From contig JAKPPP010000124.1 of assembly GCA_029547265.1 (NCBI GenBank), positions 1-46,161 on the forward strand: a stretch of 46,161 nucleotides of DNA, given 5' to 3'. Both the position numbers and the translations under genes were made by a program. The stretch comes from Bacteroidota bacterium. Its GTDB lineage: Bacteria > Bacteroidota > Bacteroidia > AKYH767-A > OLB10. The number at the start of each line of letters is the position of its first letter. Position 1 is the stretch's first letter. This document shows positions 27,941-35,824 of this stretch, one piece after another. A model generated the notes under the pieces. That model was not told the origin of the DNA and made no database searches. It was given only the letters and a program-made list of their open reading frames with translations.

Positions 27941-30900
27941 TTAGTTCACAATAATCGCAACAGAAGTTCTTCCTGGCAACTCATTAAAACTCAAGAAATA
28001 CATTCCAGGAACAATTCCTGACAAATTAATATTAAGTTCTTGATGAATTGAATTTATTGAAATTGATCGATTTATGACAATTCTTCCCATAATATCGGAT
28101 AAAATCATATTACTCTCTCCTTTAGGCATATTATCAAGAACAACATTCACATTTTTCTCTCCATTGGTTGGATTCGGGTACACCTTTATATTTTCATTCT
28201 TTAAACTTATGGCATTTAATCCAACAGTAAATGAATAAGGAAATGACACCGACGAACACCCATTGCTATCTGTTACTAATAACGAATATGCTCCTGTCTG
28301 ATCCATTATAATTGACTGAGAATTCGCTCCAGGAATCACTACACCATTAAATAGCCATTGATAAGCTATCGCTTGCGTTGATGTAACTAAGGTATCAGAA
28401 TTCACATTAAATTGCGATGTTAATGATGGTTGTAAAACAGTAATATATCCGACACTTGTTTTTGTGTCCGACCCATTAGCATTATTTACCGTTAATGTAA
28501 CATCATAAACGCCGGCTGTTGGATATGCAACTATAGGATTAGCATCTACACTGCTTGCAGGATTACCTCCGGTAAATGTCCAAGCATGCCCTAAAGGATT
28601 TCCTGATGAAAGATCAGCAAATTGAACAGACGATCCTTCGCAAACGATTTTATTATAAGCTGCGAAATCAGCCGCAGGATTTGCAACGGTATACGCAGCA
28701 AGGTTCACATTGTCAATGTAAAGACTATTACCATAATGACCTCTTCCTTGGAAAATTATCATTAGGTTTTGCGAATTGACAAATGGTGTTAGACTTATGG
28801 TTTCAGTTCTCCATTGCGTTGCATCCGGAACAAAGAAATTTGTATTATCAGGCGCGGTAGCTAAATCGGTATACCCTACATTATAAACTTCGGTAAAGGT
28901 ATTTCCACAATCAGTAGATACTAATACTGCTAATGTGTCATGATAACCACCATCATATCTTGCATACGCTAAATCGAAGGTTAAATTTACAGAATCCAAA
29001 TTTTGAAAATTTAATTGAGGGGTTCTGAATTCATCACGCTTTCCATTTGCATCGTTGTTGTAGTTATCAAATAGCATTGCATTCAAACTATTCCCATATC
29101 CTCCTGCATTACCCGACAATACCCAACCTACTCCATCATCACCATCATCTTTCTTTGTCCAAAACTGAGGGTAATTATTTTCAAATCCTTCAGTTAATGG
29201 TAATGCATGTGACGAGCTGATAGTGATATATTGATTTAGAACTAATGAATTATTTCCAATTGAATTTGCTACTTGTAACGATACTAAATACACCCCGGGT
29301 GTTGAATAAGTAATTAGCGGATTTGCTGCTGTTGATGTTGAAGGATTTCCTCCTTGAAAATACCATTGTCTTGAAATCGCATTTGCACTTAAATCTGTAA
29401 ACTGTATCGATTCTCCGGCACAAACTTCAGTTGCTGCAGCCATGAATGATGCTAATGGCAACTGACTCTTATTTAACGGACATTGCCAAACTCCTTTTCC
29501 GTAATAAGAAACTCTAAGTTTACTGGCTCCTGTACCATCATTAAACATCATGAAATCCGTAATATGCGCTATAGATGGCAATCCTCCTGAATAATTTACC
29601 CAACTGGTTAATGCATTATTTCGATAATACACTCCTGTTGCACATCCAATGTACACCGATTCATCTAAACTGTAATAATCACAAATCAAATTAATCACAT
29701 TTATATTCGGATAGTTATTTGTGATATTAGTCCATGTTTGCCCTCTGTTCCCCGATCGATATACCTTGCTGTTACATGCAACATATACAACATTTGTATC
29801 AGACATTACCACATCGACAGAAGCGCTAACATTTGTAGATGATGGTAAACTTAGAATAGTAATTTGCGGCGATCCAGATGTTGCATTTTCAATTCGATAT
29901 AGCTTTGCATTGGCAGTTACAACATAAACTGTATTCTTGTTATACGGAGTAGCTTTTATCGCTTTAATGTTTTGTCCAAGTGCCGATACAATCGACCATG
30001 TTGGTGTGTTATTCAATAGATTTGTAGTAAAACACAAAGTATCTTTTCCTACATATGCAATATTTGTATCCGCAGGTGTAAATGAATAGCAAGTATTACC
30101 ATCGGTTGCAACGGGAAGATTAAGTGATACCGACCCCTGATTTGGAATTAATTTTCTTCGATCTCCATCGTTAAAATAATAAACTGAATTATTATGTGAG
30201 TAATCGAACCCGCAATGCGGCCCCCAATCTCCTCCTCTATTACATTTCCAAATATTAGCCGAATAAAATAACTCTCCGTTGTCTTGCGTTCCGATGCTAA
30301 CTAGGTCTTCTCGAGTATTACTCTGACCTGCATGATAAATTTCGGTACTAATAATTCCATTACTTCTTGTCGACCACGCCGATCCTCCATTGGTGCTTAA
30401 CCAAACTCCACCATCATTCGCTTCCCATAATTGTGAAGGATTATATGGATTCAACAAGATATGATGCATGTCGGTATGCAAAATTGCCCACCATTGCGTC
30501 AATTGATTCCAGGTAACACCTCCATCAACCGATTTCCAAACTACATGCGATGCTAAGTAAACTTTATTGGCATCGGTAGGATCAGCGCATAACGAAAAAT
30601 TATAATTTCCTTGTCCGCCACCGCCTGAATCATACCCGGTCAAACTAATAGAAGGATTGTGATAAACAGTTGTAAAATTATCTCCGGCATCAGTCGATTT
30701 TAAAATCGTTCCTTCATCAGCTTCCATCGCTACGTAAACAATATTACTATCAGCTTCACTCACTGCAATACGCATTCCGCCTCCGCTTCCTCCGGGAGGT
30801 GTTGTTCCTGATGTTATCTTCACCCATGTTTCGCCTCTGTCTTCACTCTTAAAAACCTCATCCATGTTAACCGCATACAAAGTATTGGTATTTACATTGG

Positions 30901-31471
30901 CTTTCCATTTCATATCGGTGAATTGTCCACCGACATGTTTTACTGTCCAGTTTTGTCCACCATCGTATGTCTTCCAAATTCCGTTGTTTGTCGCCGCGAT
31001 TAAGATATTGTGATCTTGAGGATCCATTAATAACTCAAGTGCCATTCGGTTGCCAATCGAAATATTCGAGGGAGACCAAGTAATTCCTCCGTTTGTAGTT
31101 TTATAAACACCATAACTAGTGCCATAATAATTCGGATCACCGGTTCCTAAATAAATGATACTATCGTTAGTATAATCTACACAAACTGAAGCACACTGTA
31201 AATTGGGAAGAAAATCGGTTCCCATCACCGTCCAATTCACTCCGTTATTGTTACTCTTATACAATCCGCCTGATGCAGTTGTAACATACATTATTTGTGG
31301 ATCTGTAGGATGGAATTTTATTTGAGTACATCTTCCAATTCCGTTTATCTGTCCGCTAATATTTGTCGGGAATGCAATTGGCCCAGTGCAAGTCCAAGCA
31401 CCTGAAATTTGCGCCGACAAATTCAATGACATTATTAAAAATGTCAAGATCAAAGTAAGTTTGTTTTTCAT
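27941..31471 (-). CDS. T9SS-sorted secreted protein with BNR/sortilin-like beta-propeller and PKD domains
   Basis: This 1176-residue protein starts at the ATG at 31471, where the signal peptide MKNKLTLILTFLIMSLNLSAQ begins. A second ATG at 31489 would overlap the upstream gene. Residues 20-660 contain many propeller blades with the pattern IYVxT...GLYKSxNNGxNWT, as in BNR/sortilin or xyloglucanase-type propellers, but no glycosidase active site could be assigned. A PKD domain (about 680-760), a jelly-roll domain (about 765-940), a second PKD domain (about 945-1020), an Ig-like domain and a T9SS sorting domain (KVYPNPTNGE onward) follow. It begins 4 bases after the small secreted protein gene, so the two form an operon. 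Confidence 0.87.
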   Translation of the reverse strand: MKNKLTLILTFLIMSLNLSAQISGAWTCTGPIAFPTNISGQINGIGRCTQIKFHPTDPQIMYVTTASGGLYKSNNNGVNWTVMGTDFLPNLQCASVCVDYTNDSIIYLGTGDPNYYGTSYGVYKTTNGGITWSPSNISIGNRMALELLMDPQDHNILIAATNNGIWKTYDGGQNWTVKHVGGQFTDMKWKANVNTNTLYAVNMDEVFKSEDRGETWVKITSGTTPPGGSGGGMRIAVSEADSNIVYVAMEADEGTILKSTDAGDNFTTVYHNPSISLTGYDSGGGGQGNYNFSLCADPTDANKVYLASHVVWKSVDGGVTWNQLTQWWAILHTDMHHILLNPYNPSQLWEANDGGVWLSTNGGSAWSTRSNGIISTEIYHAGQSNTREDLVSIGTQDNGELFYSANIWKCNRGGDWGPHCGFDYSHNNSVYYFNDGDRRKLIPNQGSVSLNLPVATDGNTCYSFTPADTNIAYVGKDTLCFTTNLLNNTPTWSIVSALGQNIKAIKATPYNKNTVYVVTANAKLYRIENATSGSPQITILSLPSSTNVSASVDVVMSDTNVVYVACNSKVYRSGNRGQTWTNITNNYPNINVINLICDYYSLDESVYIGCATGVYYRNNALTSWVNYSGGLPSIAHITDFMMFNDGTGASKLRVSYYGKGVWQCPLNKSQLPLASFMAAATEVCAGESIQFTDLSANAISRQWYFQGGNPSTSTAANPLITYSTPGVYLVSLQVANSIGNNSLVLNQYITISSSHALPLTEGFENNYPQFWTKKDDGDDGVGWVLSGNAGGYGNSLNAMLFDNYNNDANGKRDEFRTPQLNFQNLDSVNLTFDLAYARYDGGYHDTLAVLVSTDCGNTFTEVYNVGYTDLATAPDNTNFFVPDATQWRTETISLTPFVNSQNLMIIFQGRGHYGNSLYIDNVNLAAYTVANPAADFAAYNKIVCEGSSVQFADLSSGNPLGHAWTFTGGNPASSVDANPIVAYPTAGVYDVTLTVNNANGSDTKTSVGYITVLQPSLTSQFNVNSDTLVTSTQAIAYQWLFNGVVIPGANSQSIIMDQTGAYSLLVTDSNGCSSVSFPYSFTVGLNAISLKNENIKVYPNPTNGEKNVNVVLDNMPKGESNMILSDIMGRIVINRSISINSIHQELNINLSGIVPGMYFLSFNELPGRTSVAIIVN

Positions 31472-31475
31472 CGCC

Positions 31476-31898
31476 TTATTGTCTTGCATTTTTCCAGATT
31501 TCTAATCGTTCTGAAGGATATAATATTCTTCCGTCTTCTTGCACATAAGGCTGCATCATAATTTTCCAATGCTCAAATCTCTTACACTGATAAGTATATT
31601 TTCGTGCCTCCTTTTCGGGATCGCGACCGAATAATCTTTTTAGCCATGAACCTTTTTCTTTCTCCTCTTTTTTAGTCGCACCTTTCATCCCCATGGTTTC
31701 TTCTTCCTCCATTGGCTTTTCGCGATTCTTCCAAAATTCATCATAGGCATGAATAGCCGTAAAATAATTGGAAAGGGTATCGTCCATCATTTCGATCCAG
31801 TAAGGATGACGAGTATAATCAGGACTTTTTTGGGATGATTGTGCATGAATATTGCTACTAATGAATAGCAGCAGCATCAAAGCAAATAGATAACGCAT
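31476..31898 (-). CDS. Small secreted protein of unknown function, partner of the propeller protein
   Basis: This 140-residue protein has a signal peptide (MRYLFALMLLLFISSNIHAQ). The mature part begins with a YTRHPYWIEMMDD segment, then a charged central stretch rich in Glu and Lys (about 60-90) with GSWLKRLFGRDPEKEARKY, and ends with a Tyr/Trp-rich segment (FEHWKIMMQPYVQEDGRILYPSER). I do not recognise the family. It lies immediately upstream of the beta-propeller/PKD gene, with 4 bases between stop and start, which suggests a shared secreted or cell-surface function. A perfect -7 box (31918-31925) lies 19 bases before the ATG. Confidence 0.75.
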   Translation of the reverse strand: MRYLFALMLLLFISSNIHAQSSQKSPDYTRHPYWIEMMDDTLSNYFTAIHAYDEFWKNREKPMEEEETMGMKGATKKEEKEKGSWLKRLFGRDPEKEARKYTYQCKRFEHWKIMMQPYVQEDGRILYPSERLEIWKNARQ

Positions 31899-31917
31899 GT
31901 GGAAATTGTTTGGAACT

Positions 31918-31925
31918 CAAAAATA
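31918..31925 (-). promoter_or_regulatory. TAnnTTTG -7 box for the propeller operon
   Basis: TATTTTTG on the minus strand matches TAnnTTTG exactly, 19 bases before the ATG at 31898. No good -33 element is visible. Confidence 0.45.
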
Positions 31926-31961
31926 GTGAAAACGGAGTAGGTCGACTTAAAAAAAACAAAA

Positions 31962-31990
31962 AAGGCAGGAATCTTTACAATCCCTGCCTT
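31962..31990 (-). terminator. Hairpin terminator after the third CCRNA-family gene
   Basis: AAGGCAGG (31962-31969) and CCTGCCTT (31983-31990) pair perfectly. On the minus strand the stem is followed by a long T-rich run, as in intrinsic terminators. Confidence 0.8.
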
Positions 31991-32010
31991 CAATTCTATA
32001 AGAAATCTAA

Positions 32011-33798
32011 TTATTCAACAACAAAACTCTTAGTCAACTCACCTAATTTATCGGTAAAAGATAAAGTATAATGTCCCGCTGCTAAATCAGAAATATCAAT
32101 CACTAACATATCAGCGGTTGTATTTAATTTAGCATTGATACTTTTCACTCGACGTCCGGTATTGTCATAAATAAACAATACTGATTGACCGGCTAATACA
32201 TCTTTTAATTGAACATTTAGCGTACGAGAAGAACTGATCGGATTCGGATATACATAAACAGCACGATCTTGTCCCGGTAATGAAAATACCGAAGCAATAG
32301 ACACATTAACAGTATTTGATAACATCGAGCAACCGGTACCGGTTGTGATAATCACTGAATATATTCCACCCGTCAGCGGTGTGAAAAGAGGATTAGTTGC
32401 TCCCGGAATAGGAACTCCGTTCAAACACCATTGATAAGTAGCTCCGGGATAAGAAATTAATAAATCATTTCCTGAAGTTACGATTTCAGGACCAGCAACA
32501 TATACGTTCAAGATTTTACTGGATATACCATTAGCTGGACAATTATTATCATTAAACCTAAACAAGAAAGTGAAACAACGTTGATGTTGCAAACATCCAT
32601 TTGAATATCCCGCATGAGAACAAGATGTAGGGAAAACAAAATCACTACCTACTGAAATAGTATCAGAAATAGGCATTGGCGACGACATTGTTGCACATGG
32701 AGGAAATAAGCACCCGGAGGTAAATGAAGTATCATTAATGCCAAAATGTGGACTAATCGCATTCAAAGTAATTGTTTGAGCTAGTCCTCCATATGCTAAA
32801 GCCAACAAATCACTATCACTTGATGAAATATTTCGATACGCAGTATCTCCTGCCAGTACATAAATATCTTCTTCATACAATCCGCCGTTTATTATTGGCG
32901 AAATATTACCATTCGCACTTGTGCTATTATTCTTGATTAAGATATTTATTTCACGAAAAACTTCGGCGGTTTTAATTCCACATTTATAAGAAGTCACTTT
33001 AGTTACTGATACAAATTGTCCTTGATTAAAACTTTGAAAGTTGATTATTCCCGAATTAAATCCTAAGGACGAAGGTACATTCAATGGATTTTGGTAGTGA
33101 CCCGGGGTTGGGGATTGAAAAGTATAACCGGTTTGATAATTACAGTTGACAAAAGGAAAAGTTGTTCCATCTAATGGCAGCGCCCAATCATAGGTTAATG
33201 AATCTAATTCATAGTCAAAAGCAGTATGACTCATGCTCACATGATCACCAATATTAACAGCCATTACAGGGTGTTCAGCAAATTGAGGTGATGAGTCAAA
33301 ACAAGGGTTTGAATTTTGACCGTTAAATGGATACATGAATGCTCTTAAAGTAAAATTTCCACTTGAATTATTGCTTAAATTGGTGACTGCGGCATTTCTA
33401 CAACAATCAGTATAATAAAAATACCATCCATCAATCGGAGGCACTCCAACAATCACAACCGGATCAGAGGTATAAACAACCTCTAAAATACTCGACAATT
33501 GACCGGCTGAGTTAGCACAAGTTGCACAACCGGGGCCGGAAGAGGAAACATCTGTTGTTGTAATATTATTGCATGGAATTCCGGTACTCCATCCAGGAGC
33601 ATTTGTAGTAATTGACATTACAGTTGGAGGAGGAATTCCGTTACAATCTTTAAACAGTTTTACTTTAAATATATACTCTCCATTTCCGGAACATGTCCAA
33701 GTAATCTCACCTCCTTCTATATGCGATGCAAACAAAGGCAGCGCTGAAATTAGAAAGATAAATAGGAAGAAGGACTTAATGCGCTTATTAATTTTCAA
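32011..33798 (-). CDS. T9SS-sorted secreted protein of the CCRNA-motif family, larger member
   Basis: This 595-residue protein starts at a TTG (33798). An in-frame stop lies three codons upstream and no ATG occurs within the signal peptide (KINKRIKSFFLFIFLISALPLFA), so TTG is the best start. The mature N-terminus SHIEGGEITW matches SHMMGGQITV of the protein at 13788, and CCRNA occurs at residues 132-136. Extra cysteines (for example CATC at 91-94) suggest disulfides. Beta-rich repeats follow, with an Ig-like segment (YQWCLNGVPIPGA) and a T9SS sorting domain (VYVYPNPISSS onward). Proteins starting with this SHxxGG domain are frequent surface proteins in Bacteroidota; their function is not established here. 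Confidence 0.85.
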   Translation of the reverse strand: MKINKRIKSFFLFIFLISALPLFASHIEGGEITWTCSGNGEYIFKVKLFKDCNGIPPPTVMSITTNAPGWSTGIPCNNITTTDVSSSGPGCATCANSAGQLSSILEVVYTSDPVVIVGVPPIDGWYFYYTDCCRNAAVTNLSNNSSGNFTLRAFMYPFNGQNSNPCFDSSPQFAEHPVMAVNIGDHVSMSHTAFDYELDSLTYDWALPLDGTTFPFVNCNYQTGYTFQSPTPGHYQNPLNVPSSLGFNSGIINFQSFNQGQFVSVTKVTSYKCGIKTAEVFREINILIKNNSTSANGNISPIINGGLYEEDIYVLAGDTAYRNISSSDSDLLALAYGGLAQTITLNAISPHFGINDTSFTSGCLFPPCATMSSPMPISDTISVGSDFVFPTSCSHAGYSNGCLQHQRCFTFLFRFNDNNCPANGISSKILNVYVAGPEIVTSGNDLLISYPGATYQWCLNGVPIPGATNPLFTPLTGGIYSVIITTGTGCSMLSNTVNVSIASVFSLPGQDRAVYVYPNPISSSRTLNVQLKDVLAGQSVLFIYDNTGRRVKSINAKLNTTADMLVIDISDLAAGHYTLSFTDKLGELTKSFVVE

Positions 33799-33878
33799 AT
33801 CAATTTAGATTATATAATGTAAAGTTAATAAATAAAATGACATATTAATTCAATCAATCGTTGCCTGTGAAATAAAAA

Positions 33879-33900
33879 AAGCGGCCTTTTCAGACCGCTT
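33879..33900 (-). terminator. Hairpin terminator after rpoD
   Basis: On the minus strand AAGCGGTC pairs with GGCCGCTT (one T-G pair) around a TGAAAA loop, followed by a run of T. It lies 25 bases past the rpoD stop. Confidence 0.8.
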
Positions 33901-33924
33901 AGCTAACCAATTTTTGACCTATAC

Positions 33925-34788
33925 TTATAAATATGCTTTTAATAACTTGTTTCTTGAATTATGCTTTAATCTTCTTAAAGCTGTTTCCTTTATTTGACGT
34001 ACACGTTCACGAGTCAAACTCAATTGCATTCCGATTTCGTCGAGAGACATATTATGTCTTGTGCCGATGCCGAAAAACATTTTAATTACTTCCGATTCAC
34101 GTTTCGATAAGGTGCTTAATGAACGATTAATATCCTCCGTTAACGACTCATCCAATAAGCTGGAGTCAGTATTCGGCATATCATTATTCGTTAATACATC
34201 AAGTAAAGTATTATTCTCTTCATTATTATCGAATGGTGCATCCATTGAAACAGGACGAGAACTTACTCTCAACACATCGCTTACCTGATCACGTGTTAAC
34301 TCAACTGCTTCCGAAATCTCTTCCGGACTAGGCTCACGCTGGTAATCTTGTTCTAACCTAGAGAGGGCTTTTTTTACTTTATTGATTGCTCCTATCTGAT
34401 TCAATGGCAAACGCACTAATCTCGATTGCTCGGCAATTGCCTGTAAAATACTCTGACGAATCCACCATACGGCATATGAAATAAACTTAAAGCCCTTGGT
34501 TTCATCAAATCGTTGGGCTGCCTTAATCAACCCTAAATTTCCTTCATTAATCAAATCGGGTAAACTTAATCCCTGATTTTGGTATTGCTTTGCCACTGAA
34601 ACAACAAATCGGAGGTTTGCTCGGGTTAACTTGTCGAGCGCAACGCGATCTCCGTTTCGTATTTTCTGAGCCAATTCCACTTCCTCTTGAGGAGTCACCA
34701 TCGCTTCTTTGCCAATATCCTGAAGGTATTTCTCAAGACTGGCACTTTCCCGATTGGTGATGGATTGTGTAATTTTTAACTGTCTCAT
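33925..34788 (-). CDS. rpoD: RNA polymerase primary sigma factor RpoD/SigA
   Basis: This 287-residue sigma-70 factor has the compact form typical of Bacteroidota, without the long N-terminal region 1.1 of proteobacterial RpoD. Region 1.2 (about 18-50) has YLQDIGKEAMVTPQEEVELAQKI. Region 2 carries LRFVVSVAKQYQNQGLSLPDLINEGNLGLIKA and FDETKGFKFISYAVWWIRQSI for core binding, -7 recognition and melting. Region 3 is in the middle, and region 4 ends with TRERVRQIKETALRRLK for -33 recognition. It transcribes most housekeeping genes, probably including the TAnnTTTG promoters seen in this window. It is monocistronic with its own terminator. Confidence 0.95.
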   Translation of the reverse strand: MRQLKITQSITNRESASLEKYLQDIGKEAMVTPQEEVELAQKIRNGDRVALDKLTRANLRFVVSVAKQYQNQGLSLPDLINEGNLGLIKAAQRFDETKGFKFISYAVWWIRQSILQAIAEQSRLVRLPLNQIGAINKVKKALSRLEQDYQREPSPEEISEAVELTRDQVSDVLRVSSRPVSMDAPFDNNEENNTLLDVLTNNDMPNTDSSLLDESLTEDINRSLSTLSKRESEVIKMFFGIGTRHNMSLDEIGMQLSLTRERVRQIKETALRRLKHNSRNKLLKAYL

Positions 34789-35152
34789 TTTTATATTGTT
34801 TTGGTGTGTGTCAACTTATAACAAACTGAATATGAGCCTCTTAATTAAATACTCGTTTTTTTTAAGAACAACACTGCTTCAGCGCTCATTTCGTATCTGC
34901 TTACTGTTAGACCATCCTTCATTCAAAAAGTTTCAAAAAATATTCTTTAGTGTATAAACGTTTCACAAGGCATAAAACGTTTAAGTATCAAGCATATTTT
35001 AGCAAAACGCAACTGGTTTTTACATAATTCATACAAATCGGCACCCACTTGCATTATTCCCGGGAACTATTTTATGATTTTGAGATGTTTACTCAATAAT
35101 ACTCGTCAAAATACGTTCCCTTATTCCATTAAAAGCAATAAATTCGTGCCTG
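34789..35152. promoter_or_regulatory. Divergent intergenic region with two AAACGTTT palindromes
   Basis: This 364-base spacer separates rpoD (minus) from the TonB receptor operon (plus). It holds two exact octamer palindromes AAACGTTT at 34956-34963 and 34975-34982, 19 bases centre to centre, each inside an ATAA(A)ACGTTT context. No RNA gene or small ORF with coding features was found. A TAAATTCG sequence 6 bases before the ATG at 35153 resembles a -7 box with one mismatch. Confidence 0.35.
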
Positions 35153-35818
35153 ATGAAAAGACATACTATTATTTTTAGTTTCATTCTATTGCTGTTTTCG
35201 GCGACAAATATTAATGCGCAGCAAAACGACGGTAAAAAGAGGGACCTTATTCAATTCAGTGGAGTTGTAGTAAGTAACGATTCATTACAGCCTATTCCAT
35301 ATACCAATGTTTTGATCCATTCTTCAGGTCGCGGTACTTTAACCGACTATTATGGTTTTTTCTCTTTTGTGGCAAAAGAAGGTGACACTATCGATTTCAG
35401 ATATATCGGCTACAAGCCAACAAGGTTTATTATTCCTGATTCTTTAAAAGAAGACAGATATTCTTTGATACAAGTTTTAAATCGCGATACCGTTCTTTTG
35501 AAAGAAGCAATAGTTTATCCTTGGCCTTCAAAAGAAGAATTTAAAAGAGCTTTCGTTGAACTCAAATTACCTGATGATGATATGAAACGTGCTCAACGCA
35601 ATTTAGAATTAGCCGAAGTAAAAGCAATTCAAGAGCAGGTACCTTATGATGGATCGATTAATTACAAGTATCAAATGCAGCAACAACAAAGTAAATTATA
35701 CAGTGCAGGACAATACCCGGTAAACAACCTTTTTAATCCTGTAGCTTGGGCAGCATTTATCAAAGCTTGGAAAGACGGAGCGTTTAAGAAAAAGGAAGAG
35801 ACGAAGATTGAGCACTAA
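35153..35818 (+). CDS. Secreted protein with carboxypeptidase-like regulatory domain, paired with a TonB receptor
   Basis: This 221-residue protein has a signal peptide (MKRHTIIFSFILLLFSATNINAQ) and a CarboxypepD_reg-like beta-sandwich (about 35-115): FSGVVVSNDSLQPIPYTNVLI, RGTLTDYYGFFSF and FRYIGYKPTRF, the same fold that begins many Bacteroidota TonB receptors. The C-terminal half (115-221) is mostly helical and Gln/Lys rich, and I recognise no other domain. It ends 6 bases before the TonB-dependent receptor gene, and the two probably act together in the cell envelope. The exact role is unknown. Confidence 0.85.
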   Translation: MKRHTIIFSFILLLFSATNINAQQNDGKKRDLIQFSGVVVSNDSLQPIPYTNVLIHSSGRGTLTDYYGFFSFVAKEGDTIDFRYIGYKPTRFIIPDSLKEDRYSLIQVLNRDTVLLKEAIVYPWPSKEEFKRAFVELKLPDDDMKRAQRNLELAEVKAIQEQVPYDGSINYKYQMQQQQSKLYSAGQYPVNNLFNPVAWAAFIKAWKDGAFKKKEETKIEH

Positions 35819-35824
35819 TCACCT

